From assembly GCF_023516495.1 (NCBI RefSeq), contig NZ_JAMGBC010000001.1:248001-312000 (forward strand): a stretch of 64,000 nt of DNA. The letters are read 5' to 3'. The notes below the pieces were generated by a model. That model did no database searches and was not told the origin of the DNA. It saw nothing but the letters and a program-made list of their open reading frames with translations. This DNA comes from Sphingomonas anseongensis (GTDB lineage: Bacteria > Pseudomonadota > Alphaproteobacteria > Sphingomonadales > Sphingomonadaceae). The position numbers and the translations under genes were made by a program. Of the stretch, positions 51,853 through 61,541 are shown one piece after another. The stretch's first letter is position 1; each line of letters starts with the position of its first letter.

Positions 51853-52923
51853 ATGCCGGTCGAGTCGATCCCCGGGCGCGGCGCAACGCGCAACTCCACG
51901 CCGACGCGCTTCAACCTCAAGGAACGGCTGGAGGAAGGCGACTGGCTGGACACGGTCGAGGCTCTCGACGGGCTGGCGAAGCGGCGAACGACCGTCACCA
52001 TTGAGCGGCCGAAGACCATCCTCACCCGCAACGCGTCACCGGATATCGGTTTCGACCGTTCGGTGAATCCGTATCGGGGCTGCGAGCACGGCTGCATCTA
52101 TTGCTTCGCGCGGCCGACCCACGCCTATCACGACCTATCGCCGGGCGTGGATTTCGAATCACGGCTGTTCGTGAAGCCCGACGCAGCAGCGCTTCTCCAT
52201 CAGGCGCTGGCCAAGCCGGGCTACGCCTGCGCGCCGATCGCGATGGGCACCAACACGGATCCGTACCAGCCGATCGAGGAGAGGTGGAAAGTCACCCGTT
52301 CGATCATCGAGCTGCTGCTGGAGTGCAAGCATCCGTTCACGATCACGACCAAGTCGGATCGGGTGCTCCGCGACCTCGACGTGTTGAAGCCCGCCGCGGC
52401 TCTGGGGATCGCCTCGGTCGCCTTATCGGTGACTTCGCTCGATCCAAGCATCAGCCGGATACTGGAGCCGCGGGCTCCCGCCGGCCGCAAGCGGATGGAG
52501 GCGATCCGGCGGCTGAACGAAGAGGGCGTCCCGTGCCACGTCGCCATCGCTCCGGTCATTCCGCAGATCACCGACCACGAGCTGGAAAGCATCGTCGAGG
52601 CTGCTGTCGCCGCCGGTGCCCGCGGTGGCTTCTTCCTTCCGGTCCGGCTTCCGCACGAGGTGGCGCCGCTGTTCCGCGACTGGTTGGACGAGCATTTCCC
52701 GGATCGCGTCGCAAAGGTGATGAGCGTCATCCGCCAGATGCGCGGCGGGCGCGACAACGATCCCAATTTCTTCACCCGGATGCGGGGGCAGGGGCCGTGG
52801 GCTGACTTGCTCAAGACGAGGTTCGAGATTGCGGTGAAGAAATATGGCTTGAGGCAGGCGAAGTTCCAGCTTCGCCGCGACCTGTTCGAGCCGCCGGAAG
52901 GCGACCAGCTCAGGCTCTTGTGA
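51853..52923 (+). CDS. PA0069-family radical SAM protein
   Basis: This 356-residue protein binds a [4Fe-4S] cluster through CEHGCIYC (C-x3-C-x2-C) in NPYRGCEHGCIYCFARPTHA. The surrounding sequence (FDRSVNPYRG, IAMGTNTDPYQPIEE) identifies the PA0069/SplB-like family. Its substrate is unknown; SplB relatives repair DNA photoproducts, but this family is distinct. Confidence 0.88.
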   Translation: MPVESIPGRGATRNSTPTRFNLKERLEEGDWLDTVEALDGLAKRRTTVTIERPKTILTRNASPDIGFDRSVNPYRGCEHGCIYCFARPTHAYHDLSPGVDFESRLFVKPDAAALLHQALAKPGYACAPIAMGTNTDPYQPIEERWKVTRSIIELLLECKHPFTITTKSDRVLRDLDVLKPAAALGIASVALSVTSLDPSISRILEPRAPAGRKRMEAIRRLNEEGVPCHVAIAPVIPQITDHELESIVEAAVAAGARGGFFLPVRLPHEVAPLFRDWLDEHFPDRVAKVMSVIRQMRGGRDNDPNFFTRMRGQGPWADLLKTRFEIAVKKYGLRQAKFQLRRDLFEPPEGDQLRLL

Positions 52924-52985
52924 CCGCAATCGGGCCGGACCCGAAACGGCTGCGCAGCGTTGACTGCAACGACAGGAGAAATCGA

Positions 52986-53240
52986 ATGCGCATATTGCTT
53001 CTCACGCCGCTACTGCTCGTCGGAGCGTGCAACGTTTCGACGGACAACAATTCCGTCACCGTGCAGTACGACCAGAACACTGCGGAGAATGCCGCTGCCG
53101 ACGTCGGCAATACCGCGCGCGACATGGGCAATGCGATCGCCAACGAAGCGGACGAGACGGCGGCGAAGGTCAACAACAGCGGGATCGTCACCCAGGACGA
53201 CAACAATCAGGCGTCCAACACGGCCGAGAACAAGCAGTAG
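52986..53240 (+). CDS. Small lipoprotein
   Basis: ATG 52986, with ACAGGAG upstream, encodes 84 residues: MRILLLTPLLLVGAC (lipobox VGAC) and a polar, Asn/Ala-rich mature part (NTAENAAADVGNTARDMGNA). The mature part is probably unstructured or helical. Unknown function; the preceding radical SAM gene is 62 nt upstream. Confidence 0.7.
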   Translation: MRILLLTPLLLVGACNVSTDNNSVTVQYDQNTAENAAADVGNTARDMGNAIANEADETAAKVNNSGIVTQDDNNQASNTAENKQ

Positions 53241-53275
53241 ATGCTGATCCGGGCGATTTGAGCGCTCGCGGACTG

Positions 53276-53353
<78 letters not shown>

Positions 53354-53418
53354 ACACCAGTTCCGCACCGGCGCGACCGCTGCTTAGTGGCATTCCCCCG
53401 GAATGCCAGACGCAGCGG

Positions 53419-53490
53419 TGGGCCCGGAGGGATTCGAACCCCCAACCTAGCCGTTATGAGCGGCCGGCTCTACCGTTGAGCTACAGGCCC
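53419..53490 (-). tRNA. tRNA with CAT anticodon, probably tRNA-Ile2 (else tRNA-Met)
   Basis: Reverse-strand cloverleaf of 72 nt without a complete encoded CCA (the next bases are CC then G). Acceptor GGGCCTG pairs with CGGGCCC, D-arm GCTC-GAGC with a short loop, anticodon stem GGCCG-CGGCT, loop CTCATAA giving CAT, T-arm GGTTCGAATCC. The CTCATAA loop and acceptor resemble tRNA-Ile2, whose C34 is converted to lysidine by TilS to read AUA; elongator tRNA-Met cannot be excluded. Confidence 0.88.
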
Positions 53491-53537
53491 CGCACCGGTG
53501 AGCGCCGGAGATAGACGCGCCCGCGAGGCGCGCCAAG

Positions 53538-55025
53538 TCAGGCTTTCGGAAACAGCAGGCTTATCCGTCGCTCACAGGCGACCAGGCGGGCCCCGGCAGC
53601 GTGCGCCAGTCCGCGCGCAAGCCTTAACGGGAAGGCGGCAGACATTGCGTCGTCGGCGGTTCCGAACAGATGCTCCTCTGACATCCCGTGAAGGCCCGTG
53701 GGGCGAGTGATCGAAACGAGGCAATGCTGTCCGTTGCAGTCGACCGTGAGCCGCAGGCGCTCGCCTTCCGCCGATCGGCCGATCACCGCTCCGCACATGC
53801 GCAGGATCAGCCGCTCGGCCACCTCCGGCTGAACTGCCGCGGCGAGATCGCCGACGGACCGTGCTGCCTCGATCTCAACTCCATTCTGGTCGCCGGTTTC
53901 GCGCAAGGCGACGACAAGCCGTTCGACCAGCTCGCCGAGGTTGCACCGGGCCTTTTCGGCACCGTCGGTCGAGCGAAGCTTCGCCGCGAAGTCGAGGTCC
54001 TCGACTGCGCTGAGCAGAAGTCGCGCCTGGGCGACGATCTCGCTTGCCCGCTCGCGATAGGCGCTGCCGGCAGGGCCGAGATATTCGCCAGTGATGATTT
54101 CGGCGAAACCGATGATCGCGTTGAGCGGGGTGCGGATTTCATGGGCGAGTTCGCGGAGCGGATCCGGGCCATTGATCGACCGGCCGCTCGCCCTCGAAGC
54201 TGTGCCGTCGGATCGCTCGGCGACCCCGCGATAGCCGGCGAAGCGGCCGCTCGAGCGATCGAATGCGGGCACTCCTCCGATCTTCCACGTGCCGCCGATC
54301 GCGCTGTCGGCTGGCAGCTCGAGGGTCCCGTGAAACGGGGCTCTCGAAGCAAAGGCGCGCTCGACCGTCCGATCGACCCCCGCGCCCGATCCGCGCTGAG
54401 CAATTGACTGGCCGACGAGAGCGCCGCGAGGCGCGCCTTCGACCCACTCGATCTCGCCGGATTCATTGCATTCCCAACGGAAGAGCCGCGGTTGCTCGTC
54501 CTCATCCGTCGCCGCGCTACGGCCGGTGTCGGCGGAAGTCCGCGACTGCCGTAGCCGTTCGATCCGGGCGACGACGTCGCTGATCGAGGGGACCGGCTCT
54601 TTCGCTTCGGGAGGCGCGGGTTGCCGGACAGGCTGACTCCCCGCGTGCATCGTGCCGATGAAGGCGCGGCAATCGTCGCTGGCCTGAGCGGAAACGGACT
54701 TCCACTCCAGCGCGGTGAGCCTGGCGCTTGCTAGGATCGGGGCGGCGATGTTGAGCCGGTCAGCTGCGAAGGCGGCGACAAGGTCGACCGGCAGCGGGAG
54801 CGAGGCGACTGCGAGCGCTGCGGCCGACCGGACGCGTTCTTCAAGGGTCGCCGCGGCGTCCCGAATTTCGCTAATTGCCTGCGTGAACAGATCGCGGTCG
54901 CCGTCCGGCGGGGCCCGGGCGGCGAGCTCGACCAGCTGCCGCCAGCGAACGGCTGCGTCGTGCGCAGACGTTGCCGGCTGAGCCAGCACAGTCTTCAGTC
55001 GGTCATCAAACCGCACTGGCCACAC
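53538..55025 (-). CDS. DUF2336-like / PAS / histidine-kinase-like fusion with degenerate ATPase
   Basis: This 495-residue protein (GTG start) has three parts. Residues 30-125 resemble the N-terminus of DUF2336 proteins (LVELAARAP, LEERVRSAAALAVASLPLPV). Residues 180-270 look like a PAS domain. Residues 290-350 are a kinase dimerisation domain with an intact phosphoacceptor His295 (ELAHEIRTPLNAIIGFAE). The C-terminal ATPase domain is degenerate: the N-box position reads LILRMCGAVIG, and D-x-G-x-G and G-x-G-x-G are absent. It cannot autophosphorylate as written; it may act as a phosphotransfer domain, like ChpT, or with another kinase such as the protein at 4246. Confidence 0.75.
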   Translation of the reverse strand: MWPVRFDDRLKTVLAQPATSAHDAAVRWRQLVELAARAPPDGDRDLFTQAISEIRDAAATLEERVRSAAALAVASLPLPVDLVAAFAADRLNIAAPILASARLTALEWKSVSAQASDDCRAFIGTMHAGSQPVRQPAPPEAKEPVPSISDVVARIERLRQSRTSADTGRSAATDEDEQPRLFRWECNESGEIEWVEGAPRGALVGQSIAQRGSGAGVDRTVERAFASRAPFHGTLELPADSAIGGTWKIGGVPAFDRSSGRFAGYRGVAERSDGTASRASGRSINGPDPLRELAHEIRTPLNAIIGFAEIITGEYLGPAGSAYRERASEIVAQARLLLSAVEDLDFAAKLRSTDGAEKARCNLGELVERLVVALRETGDQNGVEIEAARSVGDLAAAVQPEVAERLILRMCGAVIGRSAEGERLRLTVDCNGQHCLVSITRPTGLHGMSEEHLFGTADDAMSAAFPLRLARGLAHAAGARLVACERRISLLFPKA

Positions 55026-55143
55026 TCGCGCCTGATCATCGGAAAATTCTCCTCCGTCCGCTCTATCCGGAGCGACGCGCGAAGGAAGTTAGCATTGATT
55101 AACTATCCCGATATGGGACAGGAATTTGCTCCGATTTAACAGC

Positions 55144-55171
55144 AAAAAGGCCGCCCCCGTAGGAGCGGCCC
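55144..55171 (-). terminator. Rho-independent terminator of the TPR gene
   Basis: On the reverse strand GGCCGC and GCGGCC (55170-55165 and 55154-55149) form a stem followed by TTTTT (55148-55144). It lies about 35 nt past the stop of the TPR-protein gene. Confidence 0.7.
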
Positions 55172-55204
55172 TTGCGTGGCCAGGCGCGAGGCCCGGATTC
55201 AGGT

Positions 55205-56458
55205 CTAAGCGCGAAGCGAAAGCAGCCAGTATTTGGCAAGGTCAGCGTAGGTTCCGCCGACCTTCGCGAGGGCAGCCGAAGCGCCAGCCTTGTCGCCCTG
55301 CGCGGCGAGAGCCATGCCCAGATGCAGGTTGCCGACGTCGGCCTCCGCGTCGGACTTGGCGAGCGCAGCACGGTAGAATTCCACCGCCTTCGCAAAATCG
55401 CCGTAGCCGTAATAAGCGTCGCCGACGCCCATCAGCTGTCGGGCGGTGGCCCCGGCCGCCGGAGCGGCCGCCAGGCTCTCACGGTCGCCCTTCGAGCGCT
55501 GGCTCGCCAGCGTGTAGAGCTGGCTGAAGCTAGGGTCGCTCTTCTTGATCGTGTTCGCGGCAAAGCCCTGGTCAAGGATGGCCTTGGCTTCGCCGGGGAA
55601 ACCCTTGCGCACGGCAATGTCGCCATAGTTGAAATAGTCGCCCGCGGTCAGCACCTTCGCGCTGCGCTTCAGCCGCATCAGGTCAAGCGCTCGAGAGTCG
55701 TCGAGCGACGAGACGTTCTGGTAGATGATCAGGGCATTCTGCCAGCTGTCGGTGCTAGGATAAGCGGCAACCCACTCTCGGCTGATCTGAACGGCCTGGG
55801 GAAGATTTGCCTTCCAGGCGATCTGAAGAGCGCGCTTGTACCAGGCTTCCGGAGCCTTGGCTCCGCCCGCCGACTGCAGAGCGATTCCCTTCTCAAGAAG
55901 CGTGATTGCCTCTGCCGCCTGACCGAGGTCGGCCTTCGATTCAGCCAGGCCCGCGGTCGCCTCGACGTCGTTCGGGCGAAGCTGCAGCGCATGCTGATAA
56001 GCATCGGCGGCGCGCTGAGCCTGTTTCAGCCGCGTGTAGGTCGCGCCAAGATCGACGTAGAGATTGGCTGCGGGCAGACCCTTGAAGCCTGAGGCGAGCA
56101 TCTGCTCGACCGCTTGCGCGCGCAGGGAGTCGTCCTTCGCGGCGGCGGCATATCGGTACTCCAGCGCGCCGACCATGTAGCGGTCGTCAGCGGACTTCGC
56201 GGCTGCATTGGCCTCGGCCGCCTTGGCCTTCACATCAGCGCCGTTGTTGGCCTTGACCGCGGCCTCGAGCGCCAGAAGCGGCTTTTGCGCCTCACGCGAG
56301 ATCTTCGGTTTCGGAGCGTCGGGCTCTGCTTGCTGGCTTGTCTGCGCCGGTGTTTGCGAAGCCCCCTGCGGACCGTAGCCCTTCTGAGCAGCGGCCGGCG
56401 ACGCGGCGAAAGCTGCGCCGATCGCGAGCGCGGCGACTGCGGTCATAGTCGATTTCAT
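55205..56458 (-). CDS. Exported tetratricopeptide-repeat protein
   Basis: From ATG 56458 (AAGGAGAGC upstream) the protein has 417 residues. A signal peptide (MTAVAALAIGAAFAASPAAA) is followed by a Pro/Gln-rich stretch and TPR-like helix pairs (ADAYQHALQLRPNDVEATAG, YYGYGDFAKAVEFYRAAL). TPR proteins act as protein-interaction platforms; the partner is unknown. Divergent from gyrA with a 280-nt gap. Confidence 0.82.
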   Translation of the reverse strand: MKSTMTAVAALAIGAAFAASPAAAQKGYGPQGASQTPAQTSQQAEPDAPKPKISREAQKPLLALEAAVKANNGADVKAKAAEANAAAKSADDRYMVGALEYRYAAAAKDDSLRAQAVEQMLASGFKGLPAANLYVDLGATYTRLKQAQRAADAYQHALQLRPNDVEATAGLAESKADLGQAAEAITLLEKGIALQSAGGAKAPEAWYKRALQIAWKANLPQAVQISREWVAAYPSTDSWQNALIIYQNVSSLDDSRALDLMRLKRSAKVLTAGDYFNYGDIAVRKGFPGEAKAILDQGFAANTIKKSDPSFSQLYTLASQRSKGDRESLAAAPAAGATARQLMGVGDAYYGYGDFAKAVEFYRAALAKSDAEADVGNLHLGMALAAQGDKAGASAALAKVGGTYADLAKYWLLSLRA

Positions 56459-56739
56459 CAAGCTCTCCTTCACCGGTCCAGCCGGCCGGGCGGTGTATCT
56501 GAAATGGTAGACCGTCGCCCATATATCGGGGCGGTCGCGTCGCCAAGGCGATAGGCGCTTTGCGATGAACTGTCTTTGAACCGTGGCGGCCTCAGAATGT
56601 GCTCCTCGCGCGCGCATACGCGTACGCGCGGGGTGGCGCGGCGGTTCACAATCGGTTAGGCCCTCCTATCTGGGGGGAGGCGCCGTTCGAACGCCTTTCA
56701 CCCCCGTGTACCAACACGTTTCATCGATAGGAAATTCAA

Positions 56740-59523
56740 TTGGCGACTGAGCCGCCGGCCGACGAACAGCACCCTCCGAGCGAACCCAGCGACATCGCGC
56801 CCATCTCCATCATTGAGGAGATGAAGACCAGCTATCTCGATTACGCGATGAGCGTGATCGTCAGCCGGGCGCTGCCCGACGTTCGCGACGGGCTGAAGCC
56901 GGTGCATCGGCGAATCCTCTATGCCTGCCAGGAGGCCGGCTATGTCGCCGGGCGGCCGTACCGCAAGTCCAGCCGCATCGTCGGCGACGTCATGGGTAAA
57001 TACCATCCGCACGGCGACCAGGCGATCTACGATGCACTCGCCCGAATGGTTCAGCCATGGTCGATGCGGGTTCCGCTGATAGACGGACAGGGCAACTTCG
57101 GATCGATGGACCCGGACCCGCCGGCGGCCATGCGATACACCGAGGCGCGGCTCGGCAAGGTCGCGAACTTTCTCTTGGCCGACATCGACAAGGATACGGT
57201 CAACTTCCAGCCGAACTATGACGCCAGCGAGAGCGAGCCGCAGGTCCTCCCCGCGCGCTTCCCGAACCTGCTGGTCAACGGAGCGGGCGGAATCGCGGTC
57301 GGAATGGCGACCAATATCCCGCCCCACAATTTGGGCGAAGTTCTGGCAGCTTGCCGGGCCTACATGGATGACCCGGCGATTTCGTCCGAAGGCCTGATGG
57401 AGCATGTGAAGGGTCCGGACTTCCCGACCGGAGGCTTCATCCTCGGCCAGTCGGGCATCCATTCAGCCTACACCACCGGCCGAGGCTCGGTGATGATGCG
57501 ATCTCGCCACAAGGTCGAGGAGGGCAGGGGCGACCGCCGCTCGATCGTCCTGACCGAAATCCCCTACCAGGTCGGCAAGTCCGGACTGGTCGAGAAGATC
57601 GCCGAGGCGGCCAAGGACAAGAGGATCGAAGGCGTCGCCGACATCCGCGACGAATCCAACCGCGAGGGCGTCCGGATCGTCATCGACCTGAAGCGGGACG
57701 CGACGCCCGAAGTCGTGCTCAATCAGCTGTGGCGCCACACGCCGGCCCAGTCGAGCTTTCCCGCCAACATGCTCGCAATCCGCAGCGGCAAGCCCGAGAC
57801 GCTGACGCTCCGCGACTTCATCGAGGCGTTCATTCGCTTCCGCGAGGAAGTGATCACCCGCCGCTCGAAGTTCGAGCTGATGAAGGCGCGGGAACGGGCC
57901 CATATCCTGCTTGGTCTGGTCGTAGCGGTGACTAACCTCGACGAGGTCGTGAAGCTGATCCGCGGGTCGAAGACTCCGGCCGAAGCGCGCGAGAAGCTGC
58001 TTGCGCGCACCTGGCCGGGCGAGGAAATCCGGCCGTACATCGCCTTGGTCGAAGCGGTCGAGCCGCAGAGCAAGAAGAAGGATTACCAGCTCAGCGAAGC
58101 CCAAGTGAAGGCGATCCTGGAGCTTCGGCTCCATCGGCTCACGGCGCTTGGCCGCGACGAGATCGCCGGAGAGCTGAGGGAGCTGGCGGATTCCATCGGC
58201 GAGCTTCTCGAGATTCTCGCCAACCGGGCCCGCCTCTACGAGGTGATGAGGCAGGAGTTCGACGAGGTCGAGGAGCAATTCGCGACCCCGCGCGTGACCG
58301 AGCTTGCTCCGGCCGCTGACGGCATCGAGGATGAGGACCTGATCGAGCGCGAGGAGATGGTCGTCACAGTCACGATGACCGGCTACATCAAGCGTACCCC
58401 TCTCTCGATCTTCCGCGAGCAGAAGCGCGGGGGCAAGGGCCGTTCGGGAATGGCGACGAAGGACGAGGATATCGTCACCGAGCTGTTCGTCACCTCGACC
58501 CACAATCCGGTGCTGTTCTTCTCCAACATCGGCCGGGTGTACCGGATGAAGGTCTGGAGGCTTCCCGAGGGCGGCCCCAACACCAAGGGACGGCCGATGG
58601 TGAACCTGCTTCCTCTGGCGGAAGGCGAGGTAATCTCGACCGTTCTCCCGCTACCCGAAGACGAAAACGAATGGGGCGGGCTGCACATCATGTTCGCCAC
58701 CTGCAAGGGCACGGTGCGGCGCAACAGCATGGACGCCTTCACCAACATTCCGACCGCCGGCAAGATCGCGATGAAGTTCGGCACGCCGGAAGACGGCGAG
58801 GAAGAAGACATCACCGACCGGATCATCGGAGTGAACCTGCTGACTGAGGAGGACGATGTTCTTCTCGCCACCCGCAACGGCAAGGCCATCCGGTTCAAGT
58901 CGACCGATGTTCGCGAATTCCAGTCGCGCAATTCCACCGGCGTCCGCGGAGTGCGGCTGGTCGGCGGCGACCAGGTGATTTCAATGTCGATCCTCCGCCG
59001 CGTCGGAACCACGCCGGAGGAGCGCGAGGCCTATCTCCGCTCGCCAAAGTGGCGCGACAATGATTCGGCGGAAGGACTATCGCCCGATCGCTATGCGGAG
59101 ATCGCCGAAAGGGAGCAATTCCTGCTTACCGTCACCGAAAACGGATACGGCAAGCGGTCCTCTACCTACGAGTATCGCCGGACCAACCGCGGCGGCCAAG
59201 GGATCATCAATATCGTTACCAGCGAGCGCAACGGCGGCGTGGTGGCGAGCTTCCCGGTCAAGCAGGGCGAGCAGCTCATGCTCGTCACCGACCAGGGCAA
59301 GGTCATCCGCACCACCGTAGGCGACATCCGGATTGCCGGGCGCAACACGCAGGGCGTCACCATCTTCAACGTCGCCGACAACGAGAAGGTCGTTTCGGTG
59401 GCCAAGATCGACGAGAGCGAGGAAGAGGATATCGAGCTGGAGGCGGGCGAGGAACTCGACCCGGTGCCGGACGCAGTCGTCGGCGAGGATCTGGCTTCGG
59501 GCGAATCCGCCGAGGAGGAATAG
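56740..59523 (+). CDS. gyrA: DNA gyrase subunit A
   Basis: This 927-residue protein is the DNA-cleaving subunit of gyrase. It starts at TTG 56740 (TAGGAAATTC upstream). The active-site Tyr is in [10 protein letters not shown], the winged-helix region has [17 protein letters not shown], and the C-terminal DNA-wrapping domain has its GyrA-box-like region near [11 protein letters not shown]. At the position of E. coli Ser83 (quinolone contact) there is Gln, next to conserved Asp at position 87. Confidence 0.96.
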   Translation: MATEPPADEQHPPSEPSDIAPISIIEEMKTSYLDYAMSVIVSRALPDVRDGLKPVHRRILYACQEAGYVAGRPYRKSSRIVGDVMGKYHPHGDQAIYDALARMVQPWSMRVPLIDGQGNFGSMDPDPPAAMRYTEARLGKVANFLLADIDKDTVNFQPNYDASESEPQVLPARFPNLLVNGAGGIAVGMATNIPPHNLGEVLAACRAYMDDPAISSEGLMEHVKGPDFPTGGFILGQSGIHSAYTTGRGSVMMRSRHKVEEGRGDRRSIVLTEIPYQVGKSGLVEKIAEAAKDKRIEGVADIRDESNREGVRIVIDLKRDATPEVVLNQLWRHTPAQSSFPANMLAIRSGKPETLTLRDFIEAFIRFREEVITRRSKFELMKARERAHILLGLVVAVTNLDEVVKLIRGSKTPAEAREKLLARTWPGEEIRPYIALVEAVEPQSKKKDYQLSEAQVKAILELRLHRLTALGRDEIAGELRELADSIGELLEILANRARLYEVMRQEFDEVEEQFATPRVTELAPAADGIEDEDLIEREEMVVTVTMTGYIKRTPLSIFREQKRGGKGRSGMATKDEDIVTELFVTSTHNPVLFFSNIGRVYRMKVWRLPEGGPNTKGRPMVNLLPLAEGEVISTVLPLPEDENEWGGLHIMFATCKGTVRRNSMDAFTNIPTAGKIAMKFGTPEDGEEEDITDRIIGVNLLTEEDDVLLATRNGKAIRFKSTDVREFQSRNSTGVRGVRLVGGDQVISMSILRRVGTTPEEREAYLRSPKWRDNDSAEGLSPDRYAEIAEREQFLLTVTENGYGKRSSTYEYRRTNRGGQGIINIVTSERNGGVVASFPVKQGEQLMLVTDQGKVIRTTVGDIRIAGRNTQGVTIFNVADNEKVVSVAKIDESEEEDIELEAGEELDPVPDAVVGEDLASGESAEEE

Positions 59524-59526
59524 GGG

Positions 59527-59552
59527 GGAACGCGCCCGCGCCGGACCGCGTT
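59527..59552 (+). promoter_or_regulatory. EcfG promoter, perfect match
   Basis: GGAAC (59527-59531), a 17-nt spacer and CGTT (59549-59552) match GGAAC-N17-CGTT exactly. It begins 4 nt past the gyrA stop and ends 38 nt upstream of the host-attachment-protein start, so that gene is likely under general stress control. Confidence 0.65.
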
Positions 59553-59589
59553 GGCTTCATCGAGAACCGACGCAAAGGAGATTGTCGCA

Positions 59590-60045
59590 ATGGCCATTCC
59601 TCACGGCGCCCTCGTGCTTGTCGCGGATGGGAAGAAGACCCTGTTCCTGCGCAACCAGGGGGATTCGGAGCTTCTCGACCTAAGAACGGAAGCCCACGGC
59701 GAGCGCGACGACCCGATGGACCGGGAGATCAAGACGGATGCTCCCGGGACGCAGGGACAAAGATGGGGCGACGGACGCCCGACGATGGATGAGGCCGACT
59801 TCCACCAGCAGGGGGAGGACCGCTGGGTCAAGGATGCGGCTGAGGAGCTGAACCGCCGAGCGCTGAACAATGATTTCGATTCTTTGGTCATCATCGCCCC
59901 GCCCAAGGCGCTCGGAGTGCTGCGAAAAGAGCTCCACAAGGAAGTCGAGCGGCGGATCGTGCTCACCGTGAACAAGGAAATGACCGACCGGCCGATCCCG
60001 GATATTGAGGAATTGCTGATCGGCGAAGGCGCGCCGCCGGCCTGA
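59590..60045 (+). CDS. Host attachment protein (Host_attach family)
   Basis: From ATG 59590 (AAAGGAGATTG upstream) the protein has 151 residues. It begins MAIPHGALVLVADGKKTLFL and contains LNNDFDSLVIIAPPKALGVL, the layout of the family first named for Agrobacterium attachment to plants, now thought to be a stress-related fold resembling eRF1-like proteins. A role in plant attachment need not apply here. The perfect EcfG promoter upstream points to stress use. Confidence 0.85.
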   Translation: MAIPHGALVLVADGKKTLFLRNQGDSELLDLRTEAHGERDDPMDREIKTDAPGTQGQRWGDGRPTMDEADFHQQGEDRWVKDAAEELNRRALNNDFDSLVIIAPPKALGVLRKELHKEVERRIVLTVNKEMTDRPIPDIEELLIGEGAPPA

Positions 60046-60067
60046 TGCAGCCAGGGGGGATTTTGGG

Positions 60068-61042
60068 GTGAGCAGGCGGCCTCGGATCGTCACCCTGACA
60101 CTCAACCCGGCACTCGACATGTCGAGCGAGGCGGAGACCGTCCGCCATACGCACAAGGTGCGAACCTCCAACGAAGTGATGGAGCCCGGGGGCGGAGGCA
60201 TCAACGTCGCGCGGGTTCTCAGCCGCCTCGGCGACGACGTGACGGCGCTGTTCCTCGGCGGCGGAGCGACGGGCGGAGTGCTCGAAGAACTTCTCGATCG
60301 GGGGGGTGTCCGGCACCGGATGATCCCGATTGCGGATGACACCCGGCTGAGCTTCACCGTCGTCGAGCGCACGACAGGGAAGGAATATCGGTTCGTCCCG
60401 GAGGGGCCGGAGGTCTCCGACGCCGAGCAGGCCCAGGCATTCGACGCGGCGGTATCGCAATCCTGCGATTATTTCGTCGCAAGCGGATCGCTCCCGCGCG
60501 GAGTGCGCAAGGATTTCTACGTCAGGCTTTGCACGGCGGTGACCGACCGCGGGGCCCGCTTCGTTCTCGACACATCGGGCGCGCCTCTCGCCGCCGCTCT
60601 CGAGGCGGGCGGCCTTTTCCTGGTCAAGCCGAGCAAGAGGGAGTTGGAGGGCTTTATTGGACGGGAGCTTTCGCGGGAGGAGCTGGCCGAAGAGGCGAAG
60701 CGGCTCGTGGCTTCTGGAAAAGCCGAGAATGTCGCGCTGACGCTGGGCGGCGAAGGAGCCGTCCTGGCAAGCTCGGAGGGATTGATCGAGCTTCCGGCGC
60801 TCCCCGTCAAAGCCTGCAGCACCGTCGGGGCAGGCGACAGCTTTGTTGCCGGAATGGTGCACGGCTTCGCGGTCGGCCGAAGCGCTCCCGAAGCGTTGCG
60901 GGTGGGCCTCGCCGCCGGCGCCGCGGCGGTGCTGAGCTGCGGCAGCGAGCTCGCACGGCCGGAGGATCTGGAACGCCTTGTTGGGCAGGCACTCTCAGGC
61001 GAACAGGTCGACGACCTTCGCGGTGGGAGCGATGGAGCGTAG
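60068..61042 (+). CDS. PfkB-family sugar-phosphate kinase (1-phosphofructokinase type)
   Basis: This 324-residue kinase (GTG start) has the PfkB signatures: GGGGINVARVLSRLG near residue 41 and KACSTVGAGDSFVAGMVHGF with the catalytic Asp in GAGDSF. The TLNPALDM start is typical of the 1-phosphofructokinase / tagatose-6-phosphate kinase subgroup. No PTS genes are adjacent, so the substrate is open. The last 48 nt overlap the convergent DUF488 gene. Confidence 0.85.
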   Translation: MSRRPRIVTLTLNPALDMSSEAETVRHTHKVRTSNEVMEPGGGGINVARVLSRLGDDVTALFLGGGATGGVLEELLDRGGVRHRMIPIADDTRLSFTVVERTTGKEYRFVPEGPEVSDAEQAQAFDAAVSQSCDYFVASGSLPRGVRKDFYVRLCTAVTDRGARFVLDTSGAPLAAALEAGGLFLVKPSKRELEGFIGRELSREELAEEAKRLVASGKAENVALTLGGEGAVLASSEGLIELPALPVKACSTVGAGDSFVAGMVHGFAVGRSAPEALRVGLAAGAAAVLSCGSELARPEDLERLVGQALSGEQVDDLRGGSDGA

Positions 61043-61438
61043 CAGCAGGGTGCGGTGGCAGCCGGAGGGTTCGCGCTCGTAGCAGAGCAGGGCGCTTGGC
61101 TTTTCCGCCGCCAGGTCGAGCATTTGCGCGCCGGCGGCAATCGCCTCCGGAAGCTCCAGTTGGCCCGCGTAGATGCGCTCCAAGTCCGCGTGGCGTCCGG
61201 CGCGCGCCGCCGCCCTTCCATCGGCCGGGGTGCCGAGGGCCCGAAGATGGACGTAATCGATGCCCGCTTCGGCAAGAGCGTTGCGAAGCGGAGTCTTGGA
61301 GAAGCCGGGGCGGCGAGAGTTGGGCACTGCGCGAACGTCGATGACCCGCTGCACACCTGCTGCCTGCAGAGCGGCGACGAACTCCGCCTGCGTCGTGCCC
61401 TCATAGCCGATGGTGAAGATGTGCATCGGTTCGCTCAA
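60995..61438 (-). CDS. DUF488-family protein
   Basis: This 147-residue protein starts MSEPMHIFTIGYEGTTQAEF and contains VIDVRAVPNSRRPGFSKTPL and LCYEREPSGCHRTLLL with Cys and His, the conserved DUF488 residues. Function is unknown; the fold and conserved polar residues suggest an enzyme. It overlaps the convergent kinase gene by 48 nt at the 3' ends. Confidence 0.85.
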   Translation of the reverse strand: MSEPMHIFTIGYEGTTQAEFVAALQAAGVQRVIDVRAVPNSRRPGFSKTPLRNALAEAGIDYVHLRALGTPADGRAAARAGRHADLERIYAGQLELPEAIAAGAQMLDLAAEKPSALLCYEREPSGCHRTLLLRSIAPTAKVVDLFA

Positions 61439-61541
61439 ATTCCCTTCGTGAGCCGTTTACAAGGCACGAGCACATTCCAGGCTCATGCCTCTTCTTCGCC
61501 GCGCCACAGGCGCCGCCGCGGATTTACGTGCGGCCTGGTGG

